Both the position numbers and the translations under genes were made by a program. A stretch of DNA of 64,000 nt. Origin: Diphasiastrum complanatum (Eukaryota; Streptophyta; Lycopodiopsida; Lycopodiales; Lycopodiaceae). Under the pieces are notes generated by a model that was given only the letters and a program-made list of their open reading frames with translations, did no database searches and had not been told where the DNA came from. The stretch is taken from contig CM055113.1 in the NCBI GenBank assembly GCA_029204225.1, positions 26,215,462 through 26,279,461 on the forward strand, given 5' to 3'. Positions 1 through 15,598 of the stretch are shown piece after piece. How positions within the stretch are numbered: position 1 is the first letter of the stretch; every line of letters begins with the position of its first letter.

Positions 1-3000
1 ATGATAGGAGCACAAAACAATAGACATCCTCGAGAGTCTGCCCATGCACACCTGGTAGATAACTCCTATGATCACTCATATCATCATGATACATCAATTC
101 CATCATCTAGCCATCACCATTATCCAACCGACAACTCATGCTCGTGCAAACAAGGTGAGTATTCCACACCACTAGAAAACCCAACACAGCTAGCCATCCA
201 AGATGGTTATGCTATCGCCACTGGACCCATGAGCAACCGCTGCTTTATTTGTGGTGAAACATGACATTTCATGATTGACTGTAAAGTTAAACACCAATAC
301 CATGCAGAATGTCCCGATTGTGTATGTAAACACAATTTCAAGGATTGTCCTAAACATCCTAGCAGGATTCTCCCAGCACGTCATATCTCATCCGAACCTG
401 TTAGAGTTCTTACTAGAGCACAACGCCAACAACAAGAACAACAACAACACCATGGAAAATCAGCTGACCTACATGGAAGCCATTTGATGGCCTCCACATT
501 ACCAAAAGACTACCCGGACCCAAAAGTGGAACAAAGGCAATACAAGAATTTCGAGATGAATTTTTGCGAGAGAAAAAACATACTAAAAGTCCGTTATCAG
601 CTCATATCCCCGAAAAGGAGCAATCCCTACAAGGACTTGAAGTATTTTCTGACCTCCTGCAAGGTCAACTCACTATGCCCTTCCATAGTGCAATCAAATC
701 CTTCATCGGACTTCAATGCTATATCCATCGTAGTTTTCAGCTGCCTCCTATTCTTGATGAACAGCGAAAACCAGAAGAGATTCCCGAAATTCCTCAGATT
801 CCTATGAATCTGATGAACATAGGTGTTGGTAAGGGGAATAACATCACACTACCTTTGTCCTATAAAGATTATCCCGCAATATCTGCTATCCTCAATAGTG
901 GATCAGGCGTTAATATAATGGCTTTGTCATTGGCAAAGTCATGGGGCTTTCATACCCTCGATCAACCACGATATAAACTTTGTATGGCTGATCAACGAGT
1001 TACCAACCCTGCTGGTCATTTATCAAATATAAAAGTTCGGATAGCAGGTGTCAAGTTTGCTATCGATTTTGTCATCTTAGACCTACCAGAAGATGCTAAT
1101 ACATATAAACTCCTTCTTGGTACACCCTGGCTCCAGATGGCAAGTGTTGTCCAAGATTGGAAGCATAGTAAAATTACCTTTGGCAACCACGAGAAACGAG
1201 TCACTATTGACTCAGCAGGCCATGTCAAGCCAGCCAAGGTATATGATGATTGCTCATCTACAACATATGACGAATCAAATAGTGCCCCGATCCAACCAAA
1301 AGGCCATTATACACGATCCATGGACATAATCAATTGGGGTCATGCACTAGCCATTGTGGACTGTGCGGATTCCAATCGATGTCGTATCAAAATCGCTATA
1401 GCAAATGTGGATATTATCCCATCTTCTATAGACATTGACACACCCATCATCCCACTTATGATGATTGACCCGATTCCTATAGCTTGGTGCCCAGGAGAAC
1501 CTCGCGTCTCTATCGCCCATTTTTTGGAAGAAGGTATTATTTCCATAGATGATGTAGAAATGACGGATGAACATGTACTCCTCTATCTAGATGCCCAACC
1601 TCATCCACCAAAATCAATTCCTAAGGAGATCAAGACTCCAGGACCGCTGGCTTATGTCCAAATGACGTCCAAAATACCCAACACACAAGCATACAGGCCC
1701 AAATCCAAAGTTTATACATGGATGTGTATCCAGATGAAGTCTGAGATACAATCAATGATGATATGATAAGTGAGGTAACAACATTGCCCAGTCAAAAACC
1801 GCAAAAACCTCGGTTACAAAAAAATAAAATCATTGATACACAATCAACCGAGCATCAAAAATAGATGCGTGCAAAGCTTAAATAGCCGATAAAGCCCTTG
1901 TCTAAGAAGATAGAAATCAAACAATCAGACCAAGCTTCCACGTCCGATAGTGAATCAACTCAGATTATTCCCAAAGTCCCAGAAAATTTTGTGGACCCGC
2001 CTTTTGATCTTCCACAGAAGTGAATTCCATGTACATATTGACGCAAGTAAGTATGCCATTGGAGGTCTTCTTGCACAACTGGGCGAGTATGGCAAAGACT
2101 TTTCCATACGTTTCTTAAGTAGGCAACTGGTGCCTGCTGAAGTAAACTATACAACTACCGAAAGAGAAGCATTGGCAATGCTCTACGCTGTAAAACAACT
2201 AAGAAATTATTTATTAGACCAGACCTTTGCTTTCTACACAGACCATCAAGCACTTCTATATATCGTTAATAAGTCTTGTAAGACGGGACGAATAGCTCGA
2301 TGTCTACTGATTTTGGAGGAATTTAATTTCCGTGTAGTCATTCGGAAAGAGACCCAACATTTCATGGCGGACCACCTTTCCAGACTACCAAGTGCTGAAA
2401 AAGCAACTGCACCAGTCAACGATGATCTCCCTGATGCATGCCTTTTTCAGATCGATGCTACACCCTTATGGGCTGAGGAGATCACTCAGTTTCTCACAAC
2501 AGGCCGACTAAAAGAAGGCCTGAGTACAACGACGAAAATAAATTTTTTAATAAAAGCAGCACCCTTTCAGTTAATTGCGGGACAACTTTACAAAAGGGGC
2601 ATTGACGGCATTATTCGACGATGTGCTTATGAATTTGAGATACGACCGATAATATCTCAGGCTCATGAGGGCATTGGGGATGGCCACTTTTTTGTTGAAG
2701 CCACAACGAAGATTATCCTTAGAGCATGATTGTGGTGGCCATCTTTGTTTAAGGACACGTTTGCTATCATTAAAACGTGTGATGTCTGTCAACGAGCAAA
2801 GAAAAATACCAAAGCAGACTTCACACCATTGACTCCCATTATAGAAGGCAAAGCCTTCCATAAGTGGGGGATTGACTTTGTTGGACCAATCAGTCCAGCA
2901 GCAAAACATACCCAAGCTTGATACATCCTCATAGCCACCGATTACGCCACTAAGTGGGTGGAGGCTCGAGCAACAAAGGATGCCAACGCAAAAACCGTTG

Positions 3001-3758
3001 CAGGTTTTCTTTACAAAAACATTATTACCCGTTTTGGCTGTCCCATAGAGCTTGTAAGTGATCGTGACATCCATTTTTTAAATGCTATCGTTGATAATCT
3101 CTTGTGCCATTACCTTGTTGTTCACAGAAAAAGTACACCGTACTATCCTAGGTGTAATGGCCAGGCTGAATCAACTAACAAGACGATCTGTAAAATTTTA
3201 ACCAAGATAGTTGAAACCAGTCGCTCTAATTGGGAAACAAAACTTTTCTCAGCTATCTGGGCATACCGCACCACCCCGAAAAAAGCCACTGGGTGGATTA
3301 CACCTTTCCACTTAGTATATGGTCAAGAAGCGGTAATGCCCGTAGAATTCTTAGTACCTTCGCTAAGAGTTACGATAGCTTTTTCAACAGATCTCTGTGA
3401 AAAGACTTCAATAGAACAACAAGTCAAAACCAGGCTATTTACGTTAGCCCAGTTATGCGAGACAAGACTAATATCTTATCACGCACAACTAGTTAACAAA
3501 CGACACCAAAAGGCCTGGCATGACCGTCACCTGCACAATAAAGATCTACACTTAGGTGACCAGGTGTTTTTTTATACATCAAAGAAGCACCCCGACAAAT
3601 TGAAGCTCAAAAGTGAGGGGCCACACGTTATTAATAAAAATTTTCCTAATGGTGTAGTCCAATTACAAACACTTGACGGGATACTCCTAGACACTGTCGT
3701 AAACGGTGGTCATCTACGGCGGTATTATGAAGAGTTGTTCTTTGTTGACCCAATTTAA
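1..3758 (+). mobile_element. Ty3/gypsy retrotransposon fossil, gag end and pol parts
   Basis: Parts are recognisable in the usual Ty3/gypsy order. The end of gag has two Cys/His zinc knuckles (about 220-360). A retropepsin-like protease follows (about 830-1200) with an SGSGVN active-site-like motif and the LLLGTPWL flap-side motif. RNase H lies at about 2020-2400 (DASKYAIGG; YTDHQALLYI). The integrase zinc-binding region is at about 2640-2810, its core at about 2850-3320 (WGIDFVGPI; ELVSDRD; NGQAEST) and its C-terminal part ends near 3750. RNase H preceding integrase identifies gypsy rather than copia. The element is broken, with several breaks, and its 5' end lies outside the window. The 3' LTR proposed at 8259-9349 and the extra ORF before it suggest a Tat-like clade member. 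Family is secure; clade is inferred. Confidence 0.9.
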
Positions 3759-4159
3759 CATCTTTTCCCTAGTATGTATTTCACATTTTCTTATTTTTAA
3801 TTTTTAATTTCATTTATTATTTTATTATTTTATTTTATTTTATTTCCTTACTTGTACTTCTTGTTTTGCATGCCTTGTTTTATGTCCTTTCTATGCATTT
3901 TCCCTTCCTGTACATACTCATGGATCATGAATGTCCTAGATCAACAAATGATAGGCTACACCATAGGAACTGATTCTCACACTTTAGCCACCTCATCTCT
4001 ATGTCTAACTGGTATCTCAGGCATACAACCATTCCTGGGGATACACTCTTCTCACAAGAACTTCTACTCTGTACCACAGTCATATTTTCCCCCTGAAGTT
4101 CTTCACTTGCATACAATAGATCCATTTTTTCATATTGAGGTTTTGACAAATCTCAACCT
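3759..4159. other. AT-rich spacer after integrase
   Basis: No gene seen. The stretch starts with an AT-only run of TTTTATT units (about 3775-3850). It probably belongs to the non-coding spacer between pol and the extra ORF of the gypsy fossil. Confidence 0.5.
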
Positions 4160-4415
4160 ACGGGATCCACTTCAATCTCAGCCAACGGGATTCACTTCAA
4201 TCTCGACCGATGGATCTTCATAAGATCTTGACCGACAGACCTTCATAAGATCTCGACCGATGGACCTTCATAAGATCTCGATTGACGGACCTTCATAAGA
4301 TATCGACTGACGGACCTTCATAAGATCTAGCCAGATGGACTTTCATAAGATCTCGACCGAGGGACTTTCATAAGATCTCGACCGACATGACTTCATTAAA
4401 ATCTCGATCGACACT
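4160..4415 (+). repeat. 25-bp tandem repeat, about 10 units
   Basis: The core CTTCATAAGATCTCGACCGA recurs at exact 25-bp steps: starts at 4170, 4195, 4216, 4241, 4266, 4291, 4316, 4341, 4366 and 4391 (one step is 21 bp). Units differ by a few substitutions. They are head to tail without spacers, so this is not a CRISPR array. It lies between pol and the extra ORF of the gypsy fossil, where Tat-like elements often carry tandem repeats. Confidence 0.9.
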
Positions 4416-5014
4416 ATAGACATGTTCCATCTCGCTCGCGCCCATCCAAAGGCATCCATAAATGCCATCACTTTGACCACATTCGCACCTCAGCGAAGTG
4501 CAAACTCTGGAGCTCCCTAGCGACGAGATCCTCTAGCAATTTTCAAACTCTCCTACATGATCCTGGTGCTCTCTCATCCGGTGCATCCGTTAGTGCTTCT
4601 ACACCATCTCCACCAGTTTCAGCCATCCTCGTGTCTTTTTCATTGAGAGCGCCATCACAAACCATTTCCAACCCTAATATTGCCAGTGGAAAAAAGCATT
4701 TGATAAATTTCGCATGCTGAGGGGTAGTGTCACGCAAGCATTCCAAATGCTTCCATTACACTACTGAGCATCAACTTTTAACCTTCCACACTTTTCATCC
4801 TCTCCAAACAACCGTCTTCACCAAACGTCACTTTCTTTACATCTCTTCACCTCTTCCGCTTAGTCACAACCATATACCCACATCTCCTTTTTCAGAACCT
4901 CTACAACCCATTGTTCACACCATACTTCGATTACCACACATCCTAAATACCCTTCCATCCACAACACCTCCACTTTCACACACCCTCCTTCCCATCCCCA
5001 GTTTCTCATAGTCC
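4416..5014. other. Spacer, no gene seen
   Basis: Pyrimidine-rich sequence with short open frames but no recognisable domain. It joins the 25-bp and 26-bp tandem repeat arrays and is best read as part of the same retroelement spacer. Confidence 0.45.
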
Positions 5015-5352
5015 ATTCCTTTTCCACTCCATCTCAACCGACGTCTTTTCCACTCCATCTCAGCAGATGCCTTTTCCACTCCATCTTAGCTGACGCATTT
5101 TCCTTCCATCTCAGTCGACGGTCTTTTCCACTCCATCTCAGCCGACGCCTTTTCCACTCCATCTCAGCCGACGCCTTTTCCACTCCATCTTAGCCAACGC
5201 CTTTTCCACTTCATCTCAGCCGACGCATTTTCCTTCCATCTCAGCCGACGCTTTTTCCACTCCATCTCAGCTGACACATTTTCATTCCATCTCAGCCGAC
5301 ACCTTTTCCTTCCATCTCAGCCGACGCTCTCCGCCCCCATCTCCACCGACAC
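5015..5352 (+). repeat. 26-bp tandem repeat, about 13 units
   Basis: Units of the form TTTTCCACTCCATCTCAGCC followed by GACGCC recur at 26-bp steps (5020, 5046, 5072, 5098 and on). Later units shorten or drift. The shared ATCTC-CCGACG words suggest kinship with the 25-bp array at 4160-4415. Confidence 0.9.
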
Positions 5353-5453
5353 CCTTTTTTCAGATTATTTGTTTCTCTCTTTTTCCAATTTCTTCATCAT
5401 GTCTACCAACCCTGCCTCCAGCAACCAATAAGCTTGACATCCACTTATCCACA

Positions 5454-8222
5454 TTGGACATTACAGAAATGCAACATTGTTACCAAAAGACGACACCTTT
5501 CCTTCAAGCAATTGAGTTTCAAATGCCTGTCCTAACGGGGTATCAAAGCCCCTATCTCGTGCACATGATCTACGCCAACTACAATGCTACTGCAAGGTCG
5601 TGCCAGCTAATAGTCCCTCCTGTGAGGAACTATGTTTACAACCTATCATTTGCACCGGCCGACTTGCAACCTTTTGGGTTCCCAAGAGGACCCAATGCTG
5701 TCACGAGAACACTTAAGAAAATCGAGCAGACAGCGTATTTCAAATTTTTTGATCCATCAGTGGCAAACTGGAAAAACAAGGATGGGTATTGAGTTGACGC
5801 AGTCAATGACTCCTAATTACAAGCGGCATGTGCGTACTTGACAAAGTGCACGCAACTACCAAGGAAAAAATTGCAGAGGGTACCCATGTCCATATTTCAC
5901 ATGATGGCAGATTCACGACTGCACTCCTAGAATCTCTATGACTAAGCACAATTTGTTTCGAATTGTCTTCATGAGTGCATAAACAACAAGCAGCCCATCA
6001 CAGTATTGGGATATCTGATGACATATATCACTCTTCACCGAGTACAGAACGGGCCAAAGCTTCAACAACAACTGTAGCTTGAGGACAAGGCATGGGAAAT
6101 TCCCATTGAACACAAGACGTCCAAGCGTGCAAGGAACACTTCACCATCGAGATCCCAGGCTAAACGAGTCAACACCAGTATCTCCTCTCTGGTGCAGAAG
6201 CCAAGAAGCCCACCATAGGATCCACAAATAGCTGCAACTTCCGGAGCTCAACAGGCAGATACCTCAAAGGCTCAGTTGCCGGTTCACATGGCAACAACGG
6301 AGGCAAGAGAAGCTTCAAGCTAAGAGCACATTACCGGTGGAATCAGTTTCAGATGGTTCCACTTTAGATGCTGGCAGCTCATCAACGACATCACAACAAC
6401 ACTCGTCACCCTCACATGTCATCTATGAGGGTGATGGAGCAACTACATCTACGCAACCACCTGATACGGCAGTAACTCAAGCCACAGGTCAAGCAGATGA
6501 AGCCACCACCCCACCCACACTGATTACTATGCCAACGCCACCAACATCACCTCTGGCACAATTTTTGGGGGGGGGAGGAGTGGAGATATCCAGTCCCCAG
6601 GACACAGAAGCAGCTCAGCAACCACAGGCCCAGCAAGTCCACACACTGGACACGTCGCAATATTTTGATGCTAAGGACTTGTTGGAAATAAGCGACGACG
6701 AGCCAAAAAAGGGTATGCAGCCAAGAAGAAGTCAGACCCCTCCACTAACCACCACCACCACAACAGTCATTAACATCATCCCTTCACTCTCTCCACCTCC
6801 ACCTCCATCTTCAACTCTAACACTGTGTTTATTTTTTGGTTTAGCCTCACCATCCCACACTCCAGATCAGTACCCAACCCTCACTAACCCTAAAAAGCGT
6901 ACTGAAGCAGCCAAGCGCTCGATGATTGGCCTATCCAAAATGAGCTACCACATGCATTGGTTGGTGAGCGAGCACCAAATGCTCAAGAGCAGAGTCCAAC
7001 ATCAAGACCAAGAGATTGTGCAATATCAAAGGCTGGTCAAAGAGAAAGAGAAAGAAACAGTGGAAACCAAATCTGTGATGGCTGGGCAGAAGTCCACTCT
7101 AGAAGAGGTCCAGCAACAACTGAAGCACCAGATCGTCCAAATCGAACAAGTACGAGATGGATCATCGAGTGCAATGAGAGTCGTCGCACCTCTAGTCAAG
7201 CCTGAGGACATTCAATTCCAGGCCCCACAGGCCTCAGCCATCTGGATGGAAAAATACATAAGACTAATCCAGGAACGGGAAGCCAAAAAGCGACATTTTG
7301 AAAACATTGTGGCCAAACAAGAGAAGGTCATCCTGGAGTTCCAGAAGCAGCTAGAAGACACTACGAAGTCCCTGCAGTAAGTTTTGGACAAGGTGAACCA
7401 GCTATGGGACACGGCGTACAAGGCTCAAGCAGGTGCTCAATCAACAAAGTTGTGGGATGATGATGGGAATGATGGTGCAGGAAATCAAGGCGGGCAAACC
7501 CGCCCTTCAGACGGTAGCTCAAGATTGGGAGGCCAGAGAGCCGGTGCTGCTTCCACGACTTTTTTCTGATCCCCTCCCACCTTTAACCCTTCCTCCTACT
7601 CTGCATTTAATTTTTTTGAAACATTCATTCCAACTTATCCAATTCTTCCATCTCCCCTCTCTTCATCACCTCCTAGAAAAATAATGGGCCCATCAAAAGG
7701 TCCAGCTGACATTACAAAGCCCGACGGGACGAGTTCCTCCAACAACTCCACTCCCCCGGTGCTGCGTATAACTTGTTGATTCCACCTCCTCCTAAACCTA
7801 TCACCCCCGACCCCTCTCCCCAGATCATTCCATCCCCAACCTTTCAGAAACTAACACTGACATGGGGGGTGATAATGACTTCTTGGCAGACCAACCAGAA
7901 ACGAGAAGGTTCTCACTCAGACCAGACACGGGTGCAGCTGAGTTGTCGACAAGTGAGCAAGCTAAAGAGAAAGATACAGGAGATGATTATCTGGCAAGGC
8001 CATCCCAGCTGCGTAGGACAACTTCCCCTACTAGGCCCAGAGGCAAACTAGCTGACACAAGGCAGGATTCACAAGAAGTGCCCAAGAGGGCTGGTATGTA
8101 GCGGCCAATTGAGATACTTCCAATTTCGACGAATAAATTTTGTGGATAATAAGAACCTGGTTTCACGAAAGCGAACAAAGATCCACGCTTTTTCAAGTGC
8201 CAAGCGGAAGACATCATCGATG
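5454..8222 (+). mobile_element. Extra-ORF region of the gypsy fossil (coiled-coil protein)
   Basis: Two long open stretches stand out: 5454-5792 (112 codons, unrecognised) and 6337-7380 (347 codons). The second begins with a low-complexity Ser/Thr/Pro/Gln-rich half. It then has a basic TEAAKRSM block, the motif YHMHWLVS, and a long heptad-rich segment (about residues 210-347) predicted by eye to be a coiled coil. The same AAKRS...WLVS block recurs at about 15960-16040 and 29250-29320, each time upstream of a TGTTAGC LTR, so this is a conserved part of one element family. I know of no enzyme match. Extra ORFs between pol and the 3' LTR are typical of Tat/Ogre-type gypsy elements. The region is broken in places; how it was expressed is unknown. 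Confidence 0.65.
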
Positions 8223-8258
8223 TTGCAGTGGGTCCTACAACAGATTAGGGGTGAATAA

Positions 8259-9349
8259 TGTTAGCAGATTCTAGAGAATCTCCAAGTGACGAGCCAAGCT
8301 GAAGACACAAGTTATCTCTCACCCATGATCGAGGAGGTCTCAGAAGGAAGAGAGCAAAAGAAGCTGAGAGCTGAGCATGAGAGCCGAGGAAGTACTAGCT
8401 AGGAAGACAGTGAGTTATCTATGTGAGCCTACATGGTGTATCCCAAAGAAGGAATGGCCATGTAGGAGCTAGTAATATTTCCTAGGCATTGTAAATAAAG
8501 GTAGACCCCCCTTAAATTAGTTAGAGTGAGCCACCTTTTGATGGTGACCTTTAGTAGAAGGGCAAATTCCACATGTAATTTCTAATTTGGTGGAATTGCC
8601 ACATGGGCTCCACATGGGCAGCCTTCTTGCTTATTTAAGGGCCCCCCTCTCTTGTGAGGGAGCTTTTGAATGTATTGTCAAGCTCTCTTGAGCTAATAAG
8701 AGGATCCTCCACGAGTTCTTGATGATAGCTAAGCTCCTTGTTCATGGCAATGTTCTTGAGTGAGATTTCTATGAGCATGCTTGATTCCTTTGCATTGTGG
8801 ATTAACTAGGTTCTTGTTTCTTGTTTCTTGCTTAGTTGTGGATTAGGATTCAGTTCTTGTTTGTGGAATAAGGTAGTAATCAGCATTCAAGTAAACTAGA
8901 TAGGCTGGTTTGTCGTATAGATCTTGCATACTCCCTTGCAACGCAGTTCTTGATTGTTCTTGAGTAATCTAAGCATCAAGTAATGAGTGTTTTTTGATTC
9001 TTAGATTATTAAAATGCTGCTAGGAATCTTGTTTCTTGAATCTTGTTTCTTGTTCCAGTAGTTAATCTTGTCTTTGATTGTTTCCGATTCAGTAGATAAT
9101 GGTAAGATTTCTCCCTGTACCAGAATGCTGATCCTCTTGAGCTATAGATGGATACATGGCTGGTTATGCATGTAGCTGAGTATTGAAACCATGTCTCACA
9201 TTGACAGACTGGGAAATACATGTTGAAAACTGAGTAACGCTTCTGCTTGTAACTGTTCTAATAAGAAGAACTACCATAAAGAACCGTAACTATAGAAGTA
9301 TAAGAAGAAGCAGAAAACCGTATTCACAGATTCAAGGAATCCGTGAACA
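8259..9349 (+). mobile_element. LTR (3' LTR of the gypsy fossil), about 1.09 kb
   Basis: It starts TGTTAGCAGATT after a purine-rich stretch (ATTAGGGGTGAATAA) and ends GTGAACA, giving TG...CA ends. Start, middle (CTCCACGAGTTC) and end match the LTR at 17005-18176. A TATA-like TTATTTAAG lies near 8631. Flanking sequence from 9352 matches a different repeat, which supports the end call. A target-site duplication cannot be tested because the other LTR is outside the window. Confidence 0.7.
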
Positions 9350-9470
9350 TTGCCCCATTGATCTCTTTGGATGAATTTTTTTTTTTTATAAGTGTTGCGG
9401 AGAAAATATGTGTAGTAGAGTCAAAGGAAATGCAAAGAAATTCAATAGAGAAGGAACTATGTTCGAACCA
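9350..9470 (-). repeat. Fragment related to 41578-41677
   Basis: From CCATTGATCTCTTTGGATGA onwards the sequence matches the reverse complement of 41578-41677, including AATAGAGAAGGAACTAT. That piece is the upstream part of an unrecognised minus-strand coding region, so the gypsy LTR seems to have landed in another copy of that repeat. Confidence 0.6.
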
Positions 9471-11179
9471 TCAGGCTTTGATGAGTGATTCCTTCTCCTC
9501 GGTGCATGAACTACACCTAATATGTCCAAATCAACTATATCATGACAAAAATCACAATTGATGTTTCTTGATCCTCGCTTTAAAATCATCAAGAGCATAC
9601 TCGAAATAGTCTCTTGTACTCACTCTCAATCTTGAACAATCTAAGGTGGAAGGAAGCCACTCTGGATCAATTTTTATTTATAAATAATGAAGATTGAGAA
9701 TTAGATAAGAGGTTGCTACTTATTATGTAGGCTTTGCATTGGAAATCTATTTACAAGGCATTGGATCAATCACTATATGATGGCCCACGGTAGATCATGA
9801 CAGAGTTTAATGCACTTGCTTGAAGTGCCTTGTCAGATCGAGAATTGGTTGACAATGTACTTAGTCTTTGTGTTAAAGTGCATGTTCAAACACCAAAGGG
9901 TTGGATTTGTACTGGGCCATCAAACGTCATAGTCATACATGGCTGATAGGCGTAGGTGCTCATAAAAATCCCATAAGAAGGCTTCGCAAGAAGTCATAAG
10001 TGGCTGGTCATAGATCGATAGATTTCATTTGATAATTTGATGACCGTCCGAGAAGTCGATGATCTGCCAATTGTTTGACAATTGAATGGATCTAGATTAA
10101 AAATTAGGCTTTTCTCTATTTCTCCAGCGAGCAAATAAAATTATAGAGAGAGAGAGAGAAAAAAAAAGTGGGGGGGGGGAGGGGGGTATAAATCCAACAA
10201 TAAGTACATGGAAAATTAAACAATAATTACATATGCATGTTAGTTATGTCATTATCTTCAATCACATTATCTCAAGTTACTCTAAAAAGATAATGTGATT
10301 CACATTGATTATAAACAACTAAGTTTGTAGATTGCACTCCTAACATCTTCTCTCAAAAATTCTCTTAACACCAAGATGAGCATGCACTATATAATTGAAA
10401 ATAATGTTCTCATTGAGATCCACAGATCAAGGCTATAAACACATTTATATCAATAAATAACATGCTAACTTGTAACAATTTGTGTTAGTCATGAGACTTT
10501 AGGCCATTTAGTTTGTTGTCTCTTGTGAAGGCAACCTTCAGACATCTCATATGTCTTGTTGGGGACTTCAAAATTAGGCTATTATGCCCTTTACAATGGT
10601 CTATTTCCTCCTCGGGAATATCCACGGATGATTACATTGACAATCGTTTGTGGCCATAAATCTACCATTCTTTCTATTTCATATAAGTTGTCTCATGCAT
10701 CTGTTTATCTTTGGAACCTCCCAGATTATAATTCATACATTCTTGTATATGTGTATTGGATCCAAAAGATGGTTTATCAATGATAGTCCCTAATAATGAA
10801 ATTCATAGGATATGGACAAGCCACTTCATACCAAGAGGGAGGCATTGTGGAGCTTGTTGGCATCTCAAAATATGATGCCAATCACTTGCCTTCTAAGAAA
10901 AATCATAGATGTTATATTTTAATAAGCAACGATATACATGTCATTACAACATATATAGTCAATGTTACAAGATGCACCAAACAATAATCCTTAAGTATGA
11001 TGTACCATCATAGGATGGGGTCTGTGACCAACAAGTGTGTCATGTGAAGTTAATGAGTTTGATCCTCATATACCATCTTTCTAAGGTGTTGAGAGTGACA
11101 TGCTTGCAAATATTTGTCACACATGCTAGTTTAGTGTCCAAAAAAATAATAGACCTACATATGAGAGTAATATTAATGT
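9471..11179. other. Gene-poor stretch with a short inverted repeat
   Basis: No gene supported. It contains a purine-only low-complexity run (about 10140-10190, AG repeat then A and G runs). It also has a perfect 13-bp inverted repeat, AATCACATTATCT at 10260-10272 and its complement at 10288-10300, with a 15-nt loop. Short open frames (10556-10987) look unconstrained. Confidence 0.5.
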
Positions 11180-11720
11180 ATCAAGAAGTAAAAGTTAGCA
11201 ATATCAGTTGTATCTATGCTTTTTTGAAAATTGGTGTAAAATAAATAAAAATAATATCTTGCCCAACACCAAGAAATCCTTGCATAGTGCACATCAAAAC
11301 CTCCTTCACTATGAAATTTCGGCCTTTAACTTACTCAATGATCCATGGTGGATTGATATTGAAGCAGAATTTCATATGGCATGTAACAAAGAGTACTTTC
11401 ACTTCTTTGGTGCCTTATGAAGAAGAGAAGAAGGTCATCAACGTGGCCAATGGTGGTAAAGGTGTGATCAAGGTGCATTACTTTTTTCTTATCTACAAAT
11501 GGGAATGTTCATTTGAAGAATGTTTTGTTCATACCTTCGATTACTAAGAATCTTCTTAGTGTGTGTCAAATGATTGACAAAGGGCTCAAAGTGGAATTTG
11601 TTCATGATTCTTGCTTGATCAAAAGGAATGAAGTCTTGATTGCCGAAGGCAAGAGACAAGGTGTGAGCTACACAAACTTGATAGATATGTTGTTTCTGAC
11701 CATCGTGGTTTGAAGGCAAA
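11180..11720 (+). mobile_element. Ty1/copia fragment (protease to GAG-pre-integrase)
   Basis: A WWID-type protease start (near 11340) is followed by KNVLFIPSITKNLLSVCQMI, the typical GAG-pre-integrase opening of copia pol, and then by VEFVHDSCLIK. Only this short piece is recognisable. It is a broken old copy with no LTR found nearby. Confidence 0.8.
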
Positions 11721-14210
<2,490 letters not shown>

Positions 14211-15598
14211 ATTGTTCAGATTTTCAGGGTTGATTTGACATATCAATCATATCCTATCAATTCAATCATATCTGAGAAACAATCAAGATTTTGGTAACGA
14301 TTCAGTCAATGACAAAATACATGTCCATTCATGCCCAAGTACATACGAGGCTATAAATAACTGAAGATCCGACAAGATTCTATACTATAACTAAAGCTAC
14401 ATCCAACAAGAACTTCACAGAGTCACCATATTTTATATCTGACTCCTCAATCTCGTCACATCCGATTTCATGTCCAATGCTTGACTATTTCATATTGATT
14501 GAAATACATTCAATGAGACCATTTTTCTATCTTACATCCGATGTTATATCTGATGGTTCGTATATTACCAAAATCCACTGAATGTTAAAACCAAGGCTCT
14601 TTAGCCGAGGCTTCCATCTGAATGTTTTGAGCCAACTCTCTTCCACCGAACTCTTCAACCGAATCTTCACTAAGGAACTTAAACCGAGTCTCCTAGACTG
14701 AGAGGTTCAACCAAAGTTTTCCACCATCGGCACTATCTGGCATCCACTCTCTGCTGCATGAAATTTTTGTTTGACAAGCACTCTGCATTTATTGACTCTC
14801 TGTAAATGACAAGTCATACTTGTAGAATAGCTCAAGAATGAATATTTTATTTATCTATCCATCTCCAGATCACCTTATAGAGAGTTTAGGATATTTGTGC
14901 AATCCAAGTTTATGAGAAATCCATGTCACTTCACAGTTGATTCATGCTTATAGTAGAGATATTGGTCTTTGAGTCAACTACAGAGACATTATGAAAATTT
15001 GGTCCAACGTATTTCGACCAAATGTTCCAACCTAGCACTCCACCCAATGTTCTACCTGAGTGCCATGACCAATGCTCTCACATAGTGCTACAATCACACC
15101 GACTTCAATCAAATCTCTTGATCAAACTTCAACAATATCTTTCAACCAAGGGATTCTATCTTAAGCAATTACCCGAAGACTCAACCAATGGCATCAACTA
15201 ACAGACCAACCAAAAGAGTCATTTATTCAATGAAAGTATAGCTTGGATACATAAAAAATGCCTATATCACCAAATGTGTAGTAGCGAGACAATCTTCATG
15301 AAGAGGAATGCAAATTGCAGACCAAATCAGCAGCAAACGAACATCACCTGCCACTTCCTCCCAACAACTACCGTTGATGGATAATCATTAGCCATAATCA
15401 TCACAAGTCCAATCACCTGCTGCTTCAAGATCCAGGTCCCCATCACCAACTGGGGCATTCCAACTACTGCCATCATCGCCTTGCATCCAACAACCAGTTG
15501 ATTTTGTGGTCGCATTTCCACATCCACCATAGGCAACAGATTCAGGAGAGGGTGAAAGGGAGTTGCCTGCAACTACACAAGCAAAAGATACACTTGCA
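14211..15598. other. Gene-poor stretch before the duplicated block
   Basis: No gene supported. CCGA-rich words (AACCGAGTCTCC and similar) continue to about 15100. A minus-strand open stretch just left of 15599 is richer in GC and codes for a Gly/Asp-rich peptide ending WTCDDYG. I do not recognise it. The stretch ends where homology with 28882 onward begins. Confidence 0.4.

Noticed and set aside
4160-5352. CRISPR-like array
   Set aside because: Units are contiguous with no unique spacers, and the context is a eukaryotic retroelement.
9350-9362. Primer-binding site after the first LTR
   Set aside because: Resembles the TTGGCGCC sites of the later copies only in its first bases. Homology with 41578-41677 from 9352 shows it is flank.
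9559-9610. hAT transposase motif (FLDPRFK)
   Set aside because: A seven-residue match only; the following 300 bp show no other hAT signature.
15388-15598. Captured host gene upstream of copy A (minus peptide ending WTCDDYG)
   Set aside because: Composition is suggestive, but I recognise no family, and the plus-strand reading gives nothing better.
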